From positions 689,501-753,500 of the forward strand of contig CP097899.1 of NCBI GenBank assembly GCA_023639215.1: a stretch of 64,000 bases of DNA, in the 5' to 3' direction. The position numbers and the translations under genes were made by a program. The stretch comes from Candidatus Pristimantibacillus lignocellulolyticus. Lineage in GTDB: Bacteria; Bacillota; Bacilli; Paenibacillales; Paenibacillaceae. Shown one piece after another: positions 35,986 through 45,000 of this stretch (the first letter of the stretch is position 1; the number at the start of each line of letters is the position of its first letter). The notes under the pieces are model-generated. The model was not told the origin of the DNA. It was given only the letters and a program-made list of their open reading frames with translations, and made no database searches.

Positions 35986-36840
35986 ATGAAACAGAAGAAA
36001 CATATTTGGAAATCGACAGCTACATTACTTATCGCTCTAACTATTGTACTTAGTGGATGTGGGAGCAATACTAATAACAGCGTGCCTGTTCCTACACCTA
36101 CCCCAGAAAACATGACTGCTGAAAATGATACAGTAGATGAAGGTTCAGATACTGGACAAGTCGAAGAAGACATCACAACAGACGAGGAAACTCAACCATC
36201 TTCCGAACCAACTACGACACCTGATGCTACAGCGACAGCTACACCAACACTAGCTCCGACTGAAAAGCCTAGTACATCTATTAAACCTGAAGCATCAGCC
36301 AAACCAACTGCAACTGTAAAACCAACAGCTAAACCGACTGCTAAGCCAACGGCTAAGCCGACTGCTAAACCTACAGCTAAACCGACTGCTAAACCATCTG
36401 CAACACCTAAACCAACGGCTAAACCGACTGCTAAGCCTGAGGTTCCTGCTAGTGTTGATGTAAGTGCAATTAGTGCTCAAATCATTAAAGATTTACAATT
36501 TTCTGCCATGATGGAAATGACTGGAGAGTCAATCTCTGATGTATTCTATATTGATAGTGGTAAATATGTTGAAGAAGGTATATTCCAAGTAGCAATGATG
36601 AATGTTAAAGCAGCTGACCTTGCTATTATTAAGCTTAAAAATGAATCTGACTACGACACAGTGAAAGCGGCATTAACGAAGCGTGCTGAAGATGTTCAGG
36701 CTTCATTCGAAAAGTATTTACAAGATCAATATGAATACGCAAAAAATTATCAAATCGTTCGTCAAGGAAAATATGTGCTTTACTCCATCTCACATGACCA
36801 AGAGAAAGTACTTGAAGTTTTCAATAGCTATGTAAAATAG
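35986..36840 (+). CDS. Lipoprotein with TAKP repeats and DUF4358-like domain
   Basis: 284 residues. The signal peptide ends in lipobox VLSGCG (Cys near residue 25). A Thr/Pro/Ala-rich stretch runs to residue 155 and contains a near-perfect Pro-Thr-Ala-Lys tandem repeat (about 108-150), probably a wall-spanning spacer. The C-terminal domain (155-284) resembles DUF4358 (FYIDSGKYVEEGIFQVAMMNVK, ALTKRAEDVQASF, YVLYSIS), a domain of unknown function common in Firmicutes lipoproteins. The DNA of the spacer is built from 12-base units, so copy number may vary between strains. Confidence 0.8.
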   Translation: MKQKKHIWKSTATLLIALTIVLSGCGSNTNNSVPVPTPTPENMTAENDTVDEGSDTGQVEEDITTDEETQPSSEPTTTPDATATATPTLAPTEKPSTSIKPEASAKPTATVKPTAKPTAKPTAKPTAKPTAKPTAKPSATPKPTAKPTAKPEVPASVDVSAISAQIIKDLQFSAMMEMTGESISDVFYIDSGKYVEEGIFQVAMMNVKAADLAIIKLKNESDYDTVKAALTKRAEDVQASFEKYLQDQYEYAKNYQIVRQGKYVLYSISHDQEKVLEVFNSYVK

Positions 36841-36870
36841 GATATTCCTATTCATTACACTCTAATATTA

Positions 36871-36917
36871 TAATAGCCATCGCCAATGTCATTCATTGCG
36901 ATGGCTATTATTGTTTT
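36871..36917. terminator. Terminator between lipoprotein gene and ade
   Basis: TAATAGCCATCGC pairs with GCGATGGCTATTA, followed by TTGTTTT; convergent genes. Confidence 0.85.
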
Positions 36918-36918
36918 A

Positions 36919-38664
36919 TTACATGTCTACGTTAATATGCGTAAAGTCACTTACTTTGAACAACCCTTGATCCGTAAGCTTCAGCTCCGGAATAACTGGC
37001 AATGCAAGAAATGATAACGTAAGGAATGGATTGAAATTTTGCTTGAAACCAATATCACTTAGTGCTTTGTTCAGGTTATCTAGCTGCTCATATACATATT
37101 CGAATTTTTGATTAGACATTAACCCTGCAATTGGCAAGGAGACTGAAGCGAGTACTTTTCCATCATCTACGATGACAATACCACCCTTTAATTGCTCTAT
37201 AACATCTATGCCCAGCAAAATATCTTCATCATTTACTCCTACCGCTACGATATTATGAGAATCATGTGCGATCGTTGCAATGATTGCTCCCGAAGTAATT
37301 CCTAAACCTTTCAATATCGCTACGCCAACCGTTCCTAATGCCTTATGTCGTTCAGCTACGACCATTTTCAGTTGATCTTTCTCTATAGATGGTTGGAAGA
37401 GTAACGAATCATCCAGATCAACTTGTTCAATAAGATGTTTCGTTTCGATACTATTAGGAATAATACCAATAATATTGGCTTGTTTTGTGGCATTAATAAT
37501 GGAGAGCTCCAAGCTTTTTTTCGTGATTGGTTTAATATTAATACTAGACATCATCTTCTTTATTGGGTCTGTTGCATGCACAACAGGTCCAACATATTTG
37601 CTATCATGAGCTACTAATAGACCTGATTTATAAACATGTGAAATAGATATTTCTTTGATACTATCCAGTAGCAAGATATCCGCAATATAACCAGGAGCAA
37701 TGGCACCACGATCTTTAAGTCCAAAACATTCCGCAGCATTCAATGTCGCCATCTGAATAGCTAGTATCGGATCGACTCCTTCTTCTATAGCAAGACGCAC
37801 ATTATAATCAATGCTACCTTCATTTACTAAATCATCTAAATGTTTATCGTCCGTTACAAACAAACATCTTCTAGCGTTTTTAGCGTTCACTGCTTTAATA
37901 ATTTCGCGTAAATTTCTAGCAGCTGATCCTTCACGTAACATGACATACATTCCGCGTTGTAGTCTGTCTCGTACTTCTTGTGGAGTTGTACACTCATGAT
38001 CTGTACGAATTCCTGCTGTCATATAGACATTTATAGCTTCTTTATTAAGCCCTGCAGCATGTCCATCAATATGTTTATTGTGAGCAGAAGCTGATTGTAA
38101 TTTATCCATTACAGCTGGGTCACCAGAAATAACTCCTGGTGCATTCATCACTTCGCCCAAACCAATAACTCTTTGGTGCTTATAATAGGGTTCAAGTTGC
38201 TCAGCAGTCAATGTAGCACCAGCATTCTCGAATGAAACCGCTGGAACACATGATGGCAACATATAATATACATCTAACGCTATATCTTCAGAAGATGAAA
38301 TCATATAATCTAGTCCATCTTCTCCACTTACATTAGCAATTTCATGTGGATCTGCAATAACTGTTGTAACACCATGAGGTAGAACAACATGAGAATATTC
38401 CACTGGAGTAAGCATTGATGATTCTATATGAACATGCCCATCAATAAACCCTGGAGCTATATACTTATTGCGAGCATCTATTACAATTTTACCTTCATAA
38501 TCCCCAATTCCAACAATCATTCCTGCAGTAATGGCAACATCGCCCTCTAATAATTCCTGATTAAAAACATCAACAATTTTACCGTTTTTAATAACAATAT
38601 CGGCTAACTCTCTTTTCGCAGAAGAGGCTATATTTCTTAACAGATTACTATTATCTCTACTCAA
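36919..38664 (-). CDS. ade: Adenine deaminase
   Basis: 581-residue metal-dependent amidohydrolase converting adenine to hypoxanthine for purine salvage. TTG start at 38664, with AAGGAAGGAAG before it. Metal-binding motifs: GFIDGHVHIES (His-x-His), HEIANVSGEDG, HIDGHAAGLN and TDHECTTPQE, as in the AdeC family. The C-terminal adenine-deaminase domain (about 400-581, with TIAHDSHNIVAVGVND and GGIVIVDDGKVLA) is complete. Length is as in B. subtilis AdeC. No purine riboswitch is evident in the short upstream region. Confidence 0.95.
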   Translation of the reverse strand: MSRDNSNLLRNIASSAKRELADIVIKNGKIVDVFNQELLEGDVAITAGMIVGIGDYEGKIVIDARNKYIAPGFIDGHVHIESSMLTPVEYSHVVLPHGVTTVIADPHEIANVSGEDGLDYMISSSEDIALDVYYMLPSCVPAVSFENAGATLTAEQLEPYYKHQRVIGLGEVMNAPGVISGDPAVMDKLQSASAHNKHIDGHAAGLNKEAINVYMTAGIRTDHECTTPQEVRDRLQRGMYVMLREGSAARNLREIIKAVNAKNARRCLFVTDDKHLDDLVNEGSIDYNVRLAIEEGVDPILAIQMATLNAAECFGLKDRGAIAPGYIADILLLDSIKEISISHVYKSGLLVAHDSKYVGPVVHATDPIKKMMSSINIKPITKKSLELSIINATKQANIIGIIPNSIETKHLIEQVDLDDSLLFQPSIEKDQLKMVVAERHKALGTVGVAILKGLGITSGAIIATIAHDSHNIVAVGVNDEDILLGIDVIEQLKGGIVIVDDGKVLASVSLPIAGLMSNQKFEYVYEQLDNLNKALSDIGFKQNFNPFLTLSFLALPVIPELKLTDQGLFKVSDFTHINVDM

Positions 38665-38754
38665 AACATTACTTCCTTCCTTATGATTATCATGTTAGTA
38701 ATTTTGTACATTATAACTCATCTTATGTAGAATGCGAACCATTCGAATAAAGGT

Positions 38755-38810
38755 TAAAAAACTACAAAGGGTTGCTTCATTGTAGTTATGTCTACAACAA
38801 AGCAACCCTT
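38755..38810 (-). terminator. Terminator of the catE-like gene
   Basis: AAGGGTTGCTT and AAGCAACCCTT pair around an inner GTAG/CTAC stem; a T run follows on minus. Confidence 0.82.
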
Positions 38811-38822
38811 CTCTAATGTTTC

Positions 38823-39677
38823 TTATTCCAATCTAATGCCTATTCCGAATGGATCAACAACATACATAAAGCCTTCATTTCTAAGAACGGTATAACCAGC
38901 TTCGTCTAAACGACCAGCGATTAGTTCACGATCTCCATCACTAGGAAGCTTGATTGTGAAATATTCCAATCCAGTCGCATTATGTGGTAATGGTCTTGCT
39001 CCACGGCCATTCCATACATTAAGTCCTATATGATGATGGTAACCGCCAGCACCTACAAATAATGCTCCATTAGCTGACCAATCTGATTCAAGAGTAAAAC
39101 CTAGAATACCATTGTAGAACTCATCGGCTTTCTTCAAATCTGCGACATGTAAGTGTATATGACCCATGACCGTTTCCGTATCAATTCCATAAAAAACTTC
39201 ATTTTCACTTTCTTTTAATAAACCTTCCCAATCAATGGGGTCTGAAGCCATCTTCACCATGTTATTACTATCATATTTCCATTCAGAGCGCGGTCGATCT
39301 CGATAAATCTCAATACCGTTATTATCTGGATCTGATAAATACAATGCTTCACTTACCAAATGGTCTGCTTGTCCGAGTTGAACTCCATGTTCAATTAGAT
39401 GACGTAAAATGCTACCTAATGCCTTACGATTGGGCAATAACAATGCATAGTGATATAAACCACTATGTCCTCGATGTGACCCCTTATATACATCATCAAT
39501 TTCGGTAAGCTCAATTAAAATCGTCGATCCATTTGCCGTTAGTTGTGCTGATTTATCGGTTACATTTATCGATTTTAGTCCTATTATGCTTTCATAAAAC
39601 GTAATTGATCGTGCTAAATTTTCTACCTTTAACTTCACAAGACCAAGAGACGTATTTTCATTTATTATAAATGTCAT
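38823..39677 (-). CDS. catE: VOC-family ring-cleavage dioxygenase, CatE-like
   Basis: 284 residues from ATG 39677 behind GGAGGTTG; the frame to 39692 covers the ribosome site. Two glyoxalase/VOC repeats: LGLVKLKVENLARSITFYES (N) and MGHIHLHVADLKKADEFYNG (C). Metal ligands are likely His in GHIHLHVAD, His in YHHHIGLN and Glu in GLEYFTIK. The size and layout match B. subtilis CatE (catechol-2,3-dioxygenase, quinone detoxification). A candidate CatR/YodB-type operator lies upstream. An uncharacterised VOC role is possible. Confidence 0.8.
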   Translation of the reverse strand: MTFIINENTSLGLVKLKVENLARSITFYESIIGLKSINVTDKSAQLTANGSTILIELTEIDDVYKGSHRGHSGLYHYALLLPNRKALGSILRHLIEHGVQLGQADHLVSEALYLSDPDNNGIEIYRDRPRSEWKYDSNNMVKMASDPIDWEGLLKESENEVFYGIDTETVMGHIHLHVADLKKADEFYNGILGFTLESDWSANGALFVGAGGYHHHIGLNVWNGRGARPLPHNATGLEYFTIKLPSDGDRELIAGRLDEAGYTVLRNEGFMYVVDPFGIGIRLE

Positions 39678-39701
39678 AAGAACAACCTCCATTTACTATA
39701 G

Positions 39702-39724
39702 TTACTTACTTTTTATAAGTTAAT
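39702..39724 (-). promoter_or_regulatory. Candidate DUF24/MarR-type operator upstream of catE-like gene
   Basis: TTACTTACTTTTTATAAGTT followed by AA forms an imperfect inverted repeat of the TTACT/AGTAA kind bound by YodB/CatR in Bacilli, 25 bases before the start. Confidence 0.35.
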
Positions 39725-40080
39725 TATATTATTATCACCGTTGTGTGTCAATCTTACAATTCAACTATTGCATTGATTGTTTATTTTGCATAACAGATTA
39801 TAAGCTGAATGCATTGCTACAGTGTTTTTATTTTTCATTATACTCTTATTATTTACGATATCTGACTATTTATGTGGCGAGCGATTAGATAATCCATCTA
39901 CTTCCTTATTATATCTACAAAGAGTTAAGAGAACGTAGAATATTTACTCATAAAAATTCGACATCCCTTTCGTATAGTACATAGTTGTAACTTTACTATT
40001 CGTAAATCTATTAGTAAGTAGTTAAAAGTACGATGGCATCTACTATATAAATCTATAAAAATATTAAATTTGAAAAGGTA
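39725..40080. other. Intergenic stretch with no feature recognised
   Basis: AT-rich sequence between the divergent catE-like gene and the first collagen-like gene. I see no convincing ORF, hairpin or repeat until the conserved block at 40072-40140. Confidence 0.5.
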
Positions 40081-40094
40081 GGATATACACACAT

Positions 40095-40122
40095 ACGCAT
40101 GTACCACCTTCTTCATATGATA
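40095..40122 (+). promoter_or_regulatory. Sigma-K-like promoter of the first collagen-like gene
   Basis: AC (40095-40096), 17 bases, then CATATGATA (40114-40122), an exact fit to the sigma-K consensus AC-N16/17-CATANNNTA of the late mother cell. The preceding AAAAGGTAGGATAT block is shared with the second gene. Confidence 0.65.
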
Positions 40123-40148
40123 AAGGAGTACTAAGGGAGGTGGTTTTT

Positions 40149-41318
40149 TTGGATACATTGTCCAATAATAAACAAATTGATAAGCTTCAACCAATGAAAT
40201 ACAAATCTAAAGAAGTAACGATTAGTGGTATTCATCCTACACCTGGTCGCCGTGGACCAACAGGTCCTCCTGGTCCTCGAGGTCCTCGAGGTTATCCAGG
40301 GTGTCCGGGTCCACAAGGACCTACAGGTGCAACTGGACCATTTGGTGTTGGACCTACCGGTCCTACTGGCGCTACTGGTGTAACTGGACCTACTGGTCCT
40401 TCTGGTGGTCCTCCTGGCGCTACTGGCGCTACTGGCGCTGCTGGCGCTACTGGCGCTGCTGGCGCTACTGGCGCTGCTGGCGCTACTGGCGCTGCTGGCG
40501 CTACTGGCGCTACTGGCGCTGCTGGCGCTACTGGCGCTGCTGGCGCTACTGGCGCTGCTGGCGCTACTGGCGCTGCTGGCGCTACTGGCGCTACTGGCGC
40601 TACTGGCGCTACTGGCGCTGCTGGCGCTACTGGCGCTGCTGGCGCTACTGGCGCTGCTGGCGCTACTGGCGCTACTGGCGCTACTGGCGCTACTGGCGCT
40701 ACTGGCGCTACTGGCGCTACTGGCGCTACTGGCGCTACTGGCGCTACTGGCGCTACTGGCTTGGCAGGAGCTACTGGCGCTACTGGCTTGGCAGGAGCAA
40801 GTGCCATAATTCCTTACGCTTCAGGGTTACCGGTTACACTTACGACAGTTTTAGGCGGTGTCCTTAATAGTAAATCACTTATTGGATTTGGCAATTCCGC
40901 TGTAGGCGTAACACTCGTAGGTGCTAATATCGATCTGACTGGAGCCACAGGATTGTTGTTAAACATGGCATTCTCAGTTCCGAGAGATGGTACTATTACA
41001 AGTATGTCCGCATATTTCAGCACAACAGCTGCAATTTCACTTATCGGTTCAACACTTACTTTAACTGCTCAAGTATTTAGTTCAACTACACCTAATAATA
41101 TCTTCAGCCCTATTCCTGGTGCTGTTGTAACATTATCTCCTTCACTAAATGGAATCATTGCAATAGGTGCTACTAGCAGTGGAAACACGACCGGCTTAAA
41201 CATCCCCGTCACTCAAGGTACTCGTCTATTATTAGTGTTCTCTTCGAACGTTACTAGCGGATTAGATGTAGCTACAGTAGTTGCAGGATACGGAAGCGCA
41301 GGTTTATCTATTAACTAA
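40149..41318 (+). CDS. Collagen-like exosporium glycoprotein, BclB type
   Basis: 389 residues from TTG 40149 (GGGAGG just before; the GTG at 40140 overlaps that site). The N-terminal leader contains KSKEVTISGIHPTPGRRG, shared with the next gene. A collagen-like Gly-X-Y region spans about 35-220, mostly Gly-Ala-Thr and Gly-Ala-Ala. The C-terminal domain (about 220-389, beginning ASAIIPYASGLPVTLTTVLGG) is the BclB-type head. It would form trimeric filaments on the spore surface, with threonines as likely glycosylation sites. The repeat DNA is almost purely GGCGCTACT/GGCGCTGCT and GC-rich against its surroundings. Confidence 0.88.
   Translation: MDTLSNNKQIDKLQPMKYKSKEVTISGIHPTPGRRGPTGPPGPRGPRGYPGCPGPQGPTGATGPFGVGPTGPTGATGVTGPTGPSGGPPGATGATGAAGATGAAGATGAAGATGAAGATGATGAAGATGAAGATGAAGATGAAGATGATGATGATGAAGATGAAGATGAAGATGATGATGATGATGATGATGATGATGATGATGLAGATGATGLAGASAIIPYASGLPVTLTTVLGGVLNSKSLIGFGNSAVGVTLVGANIDLTGATGLLLNMAFSVPRDGTITSMSAYFSTTAAISLIGSTLTLTAQVFSSTTPNNIFSPIPGAVVTLSPSLNGIIAIGATSSGNTTGLNIPVTQGTRLLLVFSSNVTSGLDVATVVAGYGSAGLSIN
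40417..40800 (+). repeat. 9-bp tandem repeat tract in the first collagen-like gene
   Basis: About 40 units of GGCGCTACT or GGCGCTGCT with practically no synonymous variation, ending in a duplicated GGCTTGGCAGGAGC motif. All six frames stay open over this tract because the unit is a multiple of three. Confidence 0.9.
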
Positions 41319-41334
41319 TATGATATAAATATAA

Positions 41335-41376
41335 GGACTGCCACGCTGTATAAACTACAGCATGGCAGTCCTTTTC
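41335..41376 (+). terminator. Terminator after the first collagen-like gene
   Basis: GGACTGCCACGCTGTA pairs with TACAGCATGGCAGTCC (one mismatch), followed by TTTT. Confidence 0.9.
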
Positions 41377-41457
41377 AATTAATAAACTATCTATAAATTT
41401 CATAGTCTACTATACTATTAGGCTATTATTTTGTGAAAAGGTAGGATATTCACACAT

Positions 41458-41485
41458 ACGCATCTACTGCCTTCCGCGTATGATA
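41458..41485 (+). promoter_or_regulatory. Sigma-K-like promoter of the second collagen-like gene
   Basis: AC (41458-41459), 17 bases, then CGTATGATA (41477-41485), one mismatch from CATANNNTA. The same spacing and surrounding bases occur before the first gene. Confidence 0.6.
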
Positions 41486-41510
41486 CAGAAGTTCTTAGGG
41501 AGGTGTTTTT

Positions 41511-44500
41511 TTGGATACAAAGTTCAATAACAAACGAAGTGATAAGTTTCAACCAAAGAAATACAAGTCTAAAGATGTAATGATTAGTGGAATTCATCCC
41601 ACGCCTGGTCGCCGTGGACCAACAGGTCCTCCTGGACCTCCAGGACCTCCTGGGCCTCCAGGACGCCCAGGACCAGAAGGTCCTCCGGGAATTGGACTTA
41701 CTGACATCGTACCATTTGATCCGAGATTTGCTCCTTTTTACCAAGTGGGGCAAGTTGTTTCTTACGACGGCGTACTCTATGTGGTAACAAATGCTCCTCC
41801 TCAAGGTATTCCAGGTGAAGGTTCACCTGACTACCAAATCATCTCTGTTGCTGGGCCTGCTGGACCTACTGGGGTTACTGGCGCTACTGGTGCGGATGGA
41901 GCTACTGGCGCTGTTGGGGCTACTGGTGCTACTGGTATTGCTGGACCTACTGGCGCTACTGGAGCTACTGGTGCGGATGGAGCAACCGGACCTTCGGGTG
42001 GACCTCCAGGACCTACTGGGCCTACTGGGCCTACTGGAGAATTTGACACTAGTCAAATATTATTTACAGTTGAAGGTCCTACTGGAGATACAGCAACAGT
42101 GCTATTAGGACAGACTTTGTCATTTGAGTCTACAACATTAGATATTAATGTTACTCAAGGCTCGGCTATTGTAAGTATCGAGTTGCCTACAATTCCAGTA
42201 GGTCCTACTGGTGCGACCGGTGCTACTGGGGCGGCTGGCGCGACTGGCGCTGATGGCGCGACTGGGGCTACTGGGGCGGCTGGCGCTGATGGAGCTACTG
42301 GAGCTACTGGCGCTACTGGCGCTGATGGAGCGACTGGCGCTACTGGGGCTGATGGCGCTACTGGCGCTACTGGGGCTACTGGTGCAGCTGGCGCTGATGG
42401 CGCTACTGGCGCTGATGGAGCTACTGGCGCTACTGGCGCTACTGGCGCTACTGGTGCTACTGGGGCGGCTGGCGCTGATGGCGCTACTGGCGCTACTGGG
42501 GCTACTGGTGCAGCTGGCGCTACTGGAGCGACTGGTTCTACTGGCGCTGATGGAGCTACTGGCGCTACTGGTTCTACTGGCGCTGATGGCGCTACTGGGG
42601 CTACTGGTGCAGCTGGCGCTACTGGCGCTACTGGCGCTACTGGCGTTACTGGCGTTACTGGTGCAGCTGGCGCTGATGGAGCTACTGGAGCGACTGGGGC
42701 TACTGGCGCTGATGGCGCTACTGGGGCTACTGGTGCAGCTGGCGCTACTGGCGCTACTGGTGCAGCTGGCGCTGATGGAGCTACTGGAGCGACTGGGGCT
42801 ACTGGCGCTGATGGCGCTACTGGGGCTACTGGTGCAGCTGGCGCTACTGGCGCTACTGGTGCAGCTGGCGCTGATGGAGCTACTGGGGCTACTGGCGCTA
42901 CTGGCGCTGATGGTGCTGATGGAGCTACTGGCGCTACTGGCGCTGATGGCGCTACTGGGGCGACTGGGGCTACCGGTGCTGATGGTGCTGATGGTGCTAC
43001 TGGTGCAACCGGTGCTACTGGGGCTGCTGGCTCCGATGGAGTAACTGGGGCGACTGGGGCTACCGGAGCTGATGGGGCTACTGGTGCTACTGGTGCTACT
43101 GGTGCGGCTGGCACTGATGGAGCTACTGGTGCGACTGGCGCTGCTGGCGCTACTGGTGCTACCGGAGCTACTGGGGCTACTGGCGCTACTGGGGCTGATG
43201 GGGCTACTGGGGCTACCGGAGCTGATGGTGCGACTGGCGCTGATGGGGCTACTGGCGCTGATGGGGCTACTGGCGCTGATGGGGCTACTGGTGCTACTGG
43301 CGCTGATGGGGCTACTGGGGCTACCGGAGCTACTGGCGCTGATGGGGCTACTGGTGCTACCGGAGCTACTGGGGCTACTGGGGCTACTGGGGCTACTGGC
43401 GCTGATGGGGCTACTGGGGCTACCGGAGCTACTGGCGCTGATGGGGCTGATGGGGCTACTGGTGCGACTGGCACTGATGGTGCTACCGGAGCTACTGGCG
43501 CTGATGGGGCTACTGGTGCTACCGGAGCTACTGGGGCTACTGGTGCTACCGGAGCTACTGGGGCTACTGGGGCTACTGGCGCTACCGGTGCTGATGGGGC
43601 TACTGGTGCGACTGGCACTGATGGTGCTACCGGAGCTACTGGTGCTGATGGGGCTACTGGTGCTACCGGAGCTACTGGGGCTACTGGCGCTACTGGGGCT
43701 GATGGGGCTACTGGGGCTACCGGAGCTGATGGTGCGACTGGCGCTGATGGGGCTACTGGCGCTGATGGGGCTACTGGTGCTACTGGCGCTGATGGGGCTA
43801 CTGGGGCTACCGGAGCTACTGGCGCTGATGGGGCTACTGGGGCTACCGGAGCTACTGGGGCTACTGGGGCTACTGGGGCTACTGGGGCTACTGGGGCGAC
43901 TGGGGCTACTGGCGCTGATGGGGCTACTGGGGCTACCGGAGCTACTGGCGCTGATGGGGCTACTGGGGCTACCGGAGCTACTGGGGCTACTGGGGCTACC
44001 GGAGCTGATGGGGCTACTGGCGCTAATGGGGCTACTGGGGCTACCGGAGCTGATGGTGCTACTGGCGCTGATGGGGCTACTGGCGCTACTGGCGCTGATG
44101 GGGCTACCGGAGCTACTGGCGCTAATGGGGCTACTGGTGCTACTGGCGCTGATGGGGCTACTGGGGCTACTGGCGCTGATGGGGCTACTGGGGCTACTGG
44201 GGCTACTGGGACTACTGGCGCTACTGGCGCTACTGGCGAAGAAGGCGAAGAAGGTGCTACTGGCGCTACCGGCGCTACTGGGGCTACTGGCGCTACTGGC
44301 GCTACCGGCGCTACTGGCGCTACTGGCGCTACTGGCGCTACTGGCGCTACTGGCGCTACTGGCGCTACTGGCGCTACTGGGGCTACTGGCGCTACTGGGG
44401 CTACTGGCGCTACTGGGGCTACTGGGGCTACTGGCGCTACTGGGGCTACTGGAGCTACTGGGGCGACTGGAGCTACTGGGGCGACTGGGGCGACTGGCAC

Positions 44501-44906
44501 TACAGTGACAACTACAAATGCGTTTGCAGACAACCAAGCCGGATCAGTTATAGCAGTTGTTTTAGGTGGAACAGATATACCACTACCAAACTCACAAGTT
44601 CTAAATAGTGTAACCGTCAATGGAGCTAATACTGTATTTACGATTACTCAAACAGGCACTTATTTCTTAAGTTATGACATTAATATTACAGCAGCTTTAT
44701 TAGTATCATCTAGACTATTGCTTAACGGTTCACCTTTACTACCATCTGTCATTAGCCCAGTTGCAAATCTAAGTAAGTTCTCAGCTTCTTTAATTACTAC
44801 ACTTACAGCTGGTGATACTTTGGAACTTCAGTTGTTCGGTTTACTAGGAGCTGCAACACTTCAAGCTGGTGTAGGTGCTTCACTTACAATTATTCGCATA
44901 GTGTAA
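41511..44906 (+). CDS. Giant collagen-like exosporium protein, BclA type
   Basis: 1131 residues, TTG start behind GGGAGG. The leader has KSKDVMISGIHPTPGRRG as in the neighbour. Domains: short Gly-Pro-Pro collagen (about 30-60), a non-collagen insert (about 61-115), Gly-X-Y (115-178), a beta-rich insert (178-232), about 255 Gly-Ala-Thr/Gly-Ala-Asp triplets (233-999) broken once by GEEGEEG, and a C-terminal BclA/C1q-like head (about 1000-1131). It should be a surface filament of the spore. Codons within the repeat are varied, unlike the first gene. Very long for the family and likely length-variable. Confidence 0.88.
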   Translation: MDTKFNNKRSDKFQPKKYKSKDVMISGIHPTPGRRGPTGPPGPPGPPGPPGRPGPEGPPGIGLTDIVPFDPRFAPFYQVGQVVSYDGVLYVVTNAPPQGIPGEGSPDYQIISVAGPAGPTGVTGATGADGATGAVGATGATGIAGPTGATGATGADGATGPSGGPPGPTGPTGPTGEFDTSQILFTVEGPTGDTATVLLGQTLSFESTTLDINVTQGSAIVSIELPTIPVGPTGATGATGAAGATGADGATGATGAAGADGATGATGATGADGATGATGADGATGATGATGAAGADGATGADGATGATGATGATGATGAAGADGATGATGATGAAGATGATGSTGADGATGATGSTGADGATGATGAAGATGATGATGVTGVTGAAGADGATGATGATGADGATGATGAAGATGATGAAGADGATGATGATGADGATGATGAAGATGATGAAGADGATGATGATGADGADGATGATGADGATGATGATGADGADGATGATGATGAAGSDGVTGATGATGADGATGATGATGAAGTDGATGATGAAGATGATGATGATGATGADGATGATGADGATGADGATGADGATGADGATGATGADGATGATGATGADGATGATGATGATGATGATGADGATGATGATGADGADGATGATGTDGATGATGADGATGATGATGATGATGATGATGATGATGADGATGATGTDGATGATGADGATGATGATGATGATGADGATGATGADGATGADGATGADGATGATGADGATGATGATGADGATGATGATGATGATGATGATGATGATGADGATGATGATGADGATGATGATGATGATGADGATGANGATGATGADGATGADGATGATGADGATGATGANGATGATGADGATGATGADGATGATGATGTTGATGATGEEGEEGATGATGATGATGATGATGATGATGATGATGATGATGATGATGATGATGATGATGATGATGATGATGATGATGATGATGATGTTVTTTNAFADNQAGSVIAVVLGGTDIPLPNSQVLNSVTVNGANTVFTITQTGTYFLSYDINITAALLVSSRLLLNGSPLLPSVISPVANLSKFSASLITTLTAGDTLELQLFGLLGAATLQAGVGASLTIIRIV
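42208..44500 (+). repeat. 9-bp and higher-order tandem repeats in the second collagen-like gene
   Basis: About 255 nine-base Gly-X-Y units, with longer blocks that recur, for example the GCTGATGGGGCTACTGGGG type from 43190 on. Two segments around 42700-42860 are nearly the same over about 100 bases. Assembly collapse or strain variation is likely here. Confidence 0.88.
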
Positions 44907-44942
44907 CGATTACAGTTTGATTAATTTTCTTTAAAATAAATC

Positions 44943-44987
44943 AGCCTTCTTACGGAGTGTTTTACTACTCTGTAAGAAGGCTTTTTA
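44943..44987. terminator. Bidirectional terminator between collagen-like gene and cysI
   Basis: AGCCTTCTTACGGAGT pairs with ACTCTGTAAGAAGGCT (one mismatch), followed by TTTTATT. Confidence 0.9.
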
Positions 44988-45000
44988 TTATGTCTTTCAA

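Noticed and set aside
38665..38754. Purine riboswitch before the adenine deaminase gene
   Set aside because: The gap is too short and lacks the three-way-junction pattern.
40301..40867. Overlapping plus-strand frames in the first collagen-like gene (Trp-Arg-Tyr or Leu-Leu-Ala repeats)
   Set aside because: Same repeat effect; no start signals and unnatural composition.
40417..44500. CRISPR-like periodicity
   Set aside because: The repeats are 9-bp coding Gly-X-Y units without unique spacers.
42138..44620. Very long open frames antisense to the second collagen-like gene (about 800 codons, Ala-Pro-Val or Ser-rich)
   Set aside because: The 9-bp repeat is a multiple of three, so every frame stays open. 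No ribosome sites or plausible protein ends are present; these are shadows.
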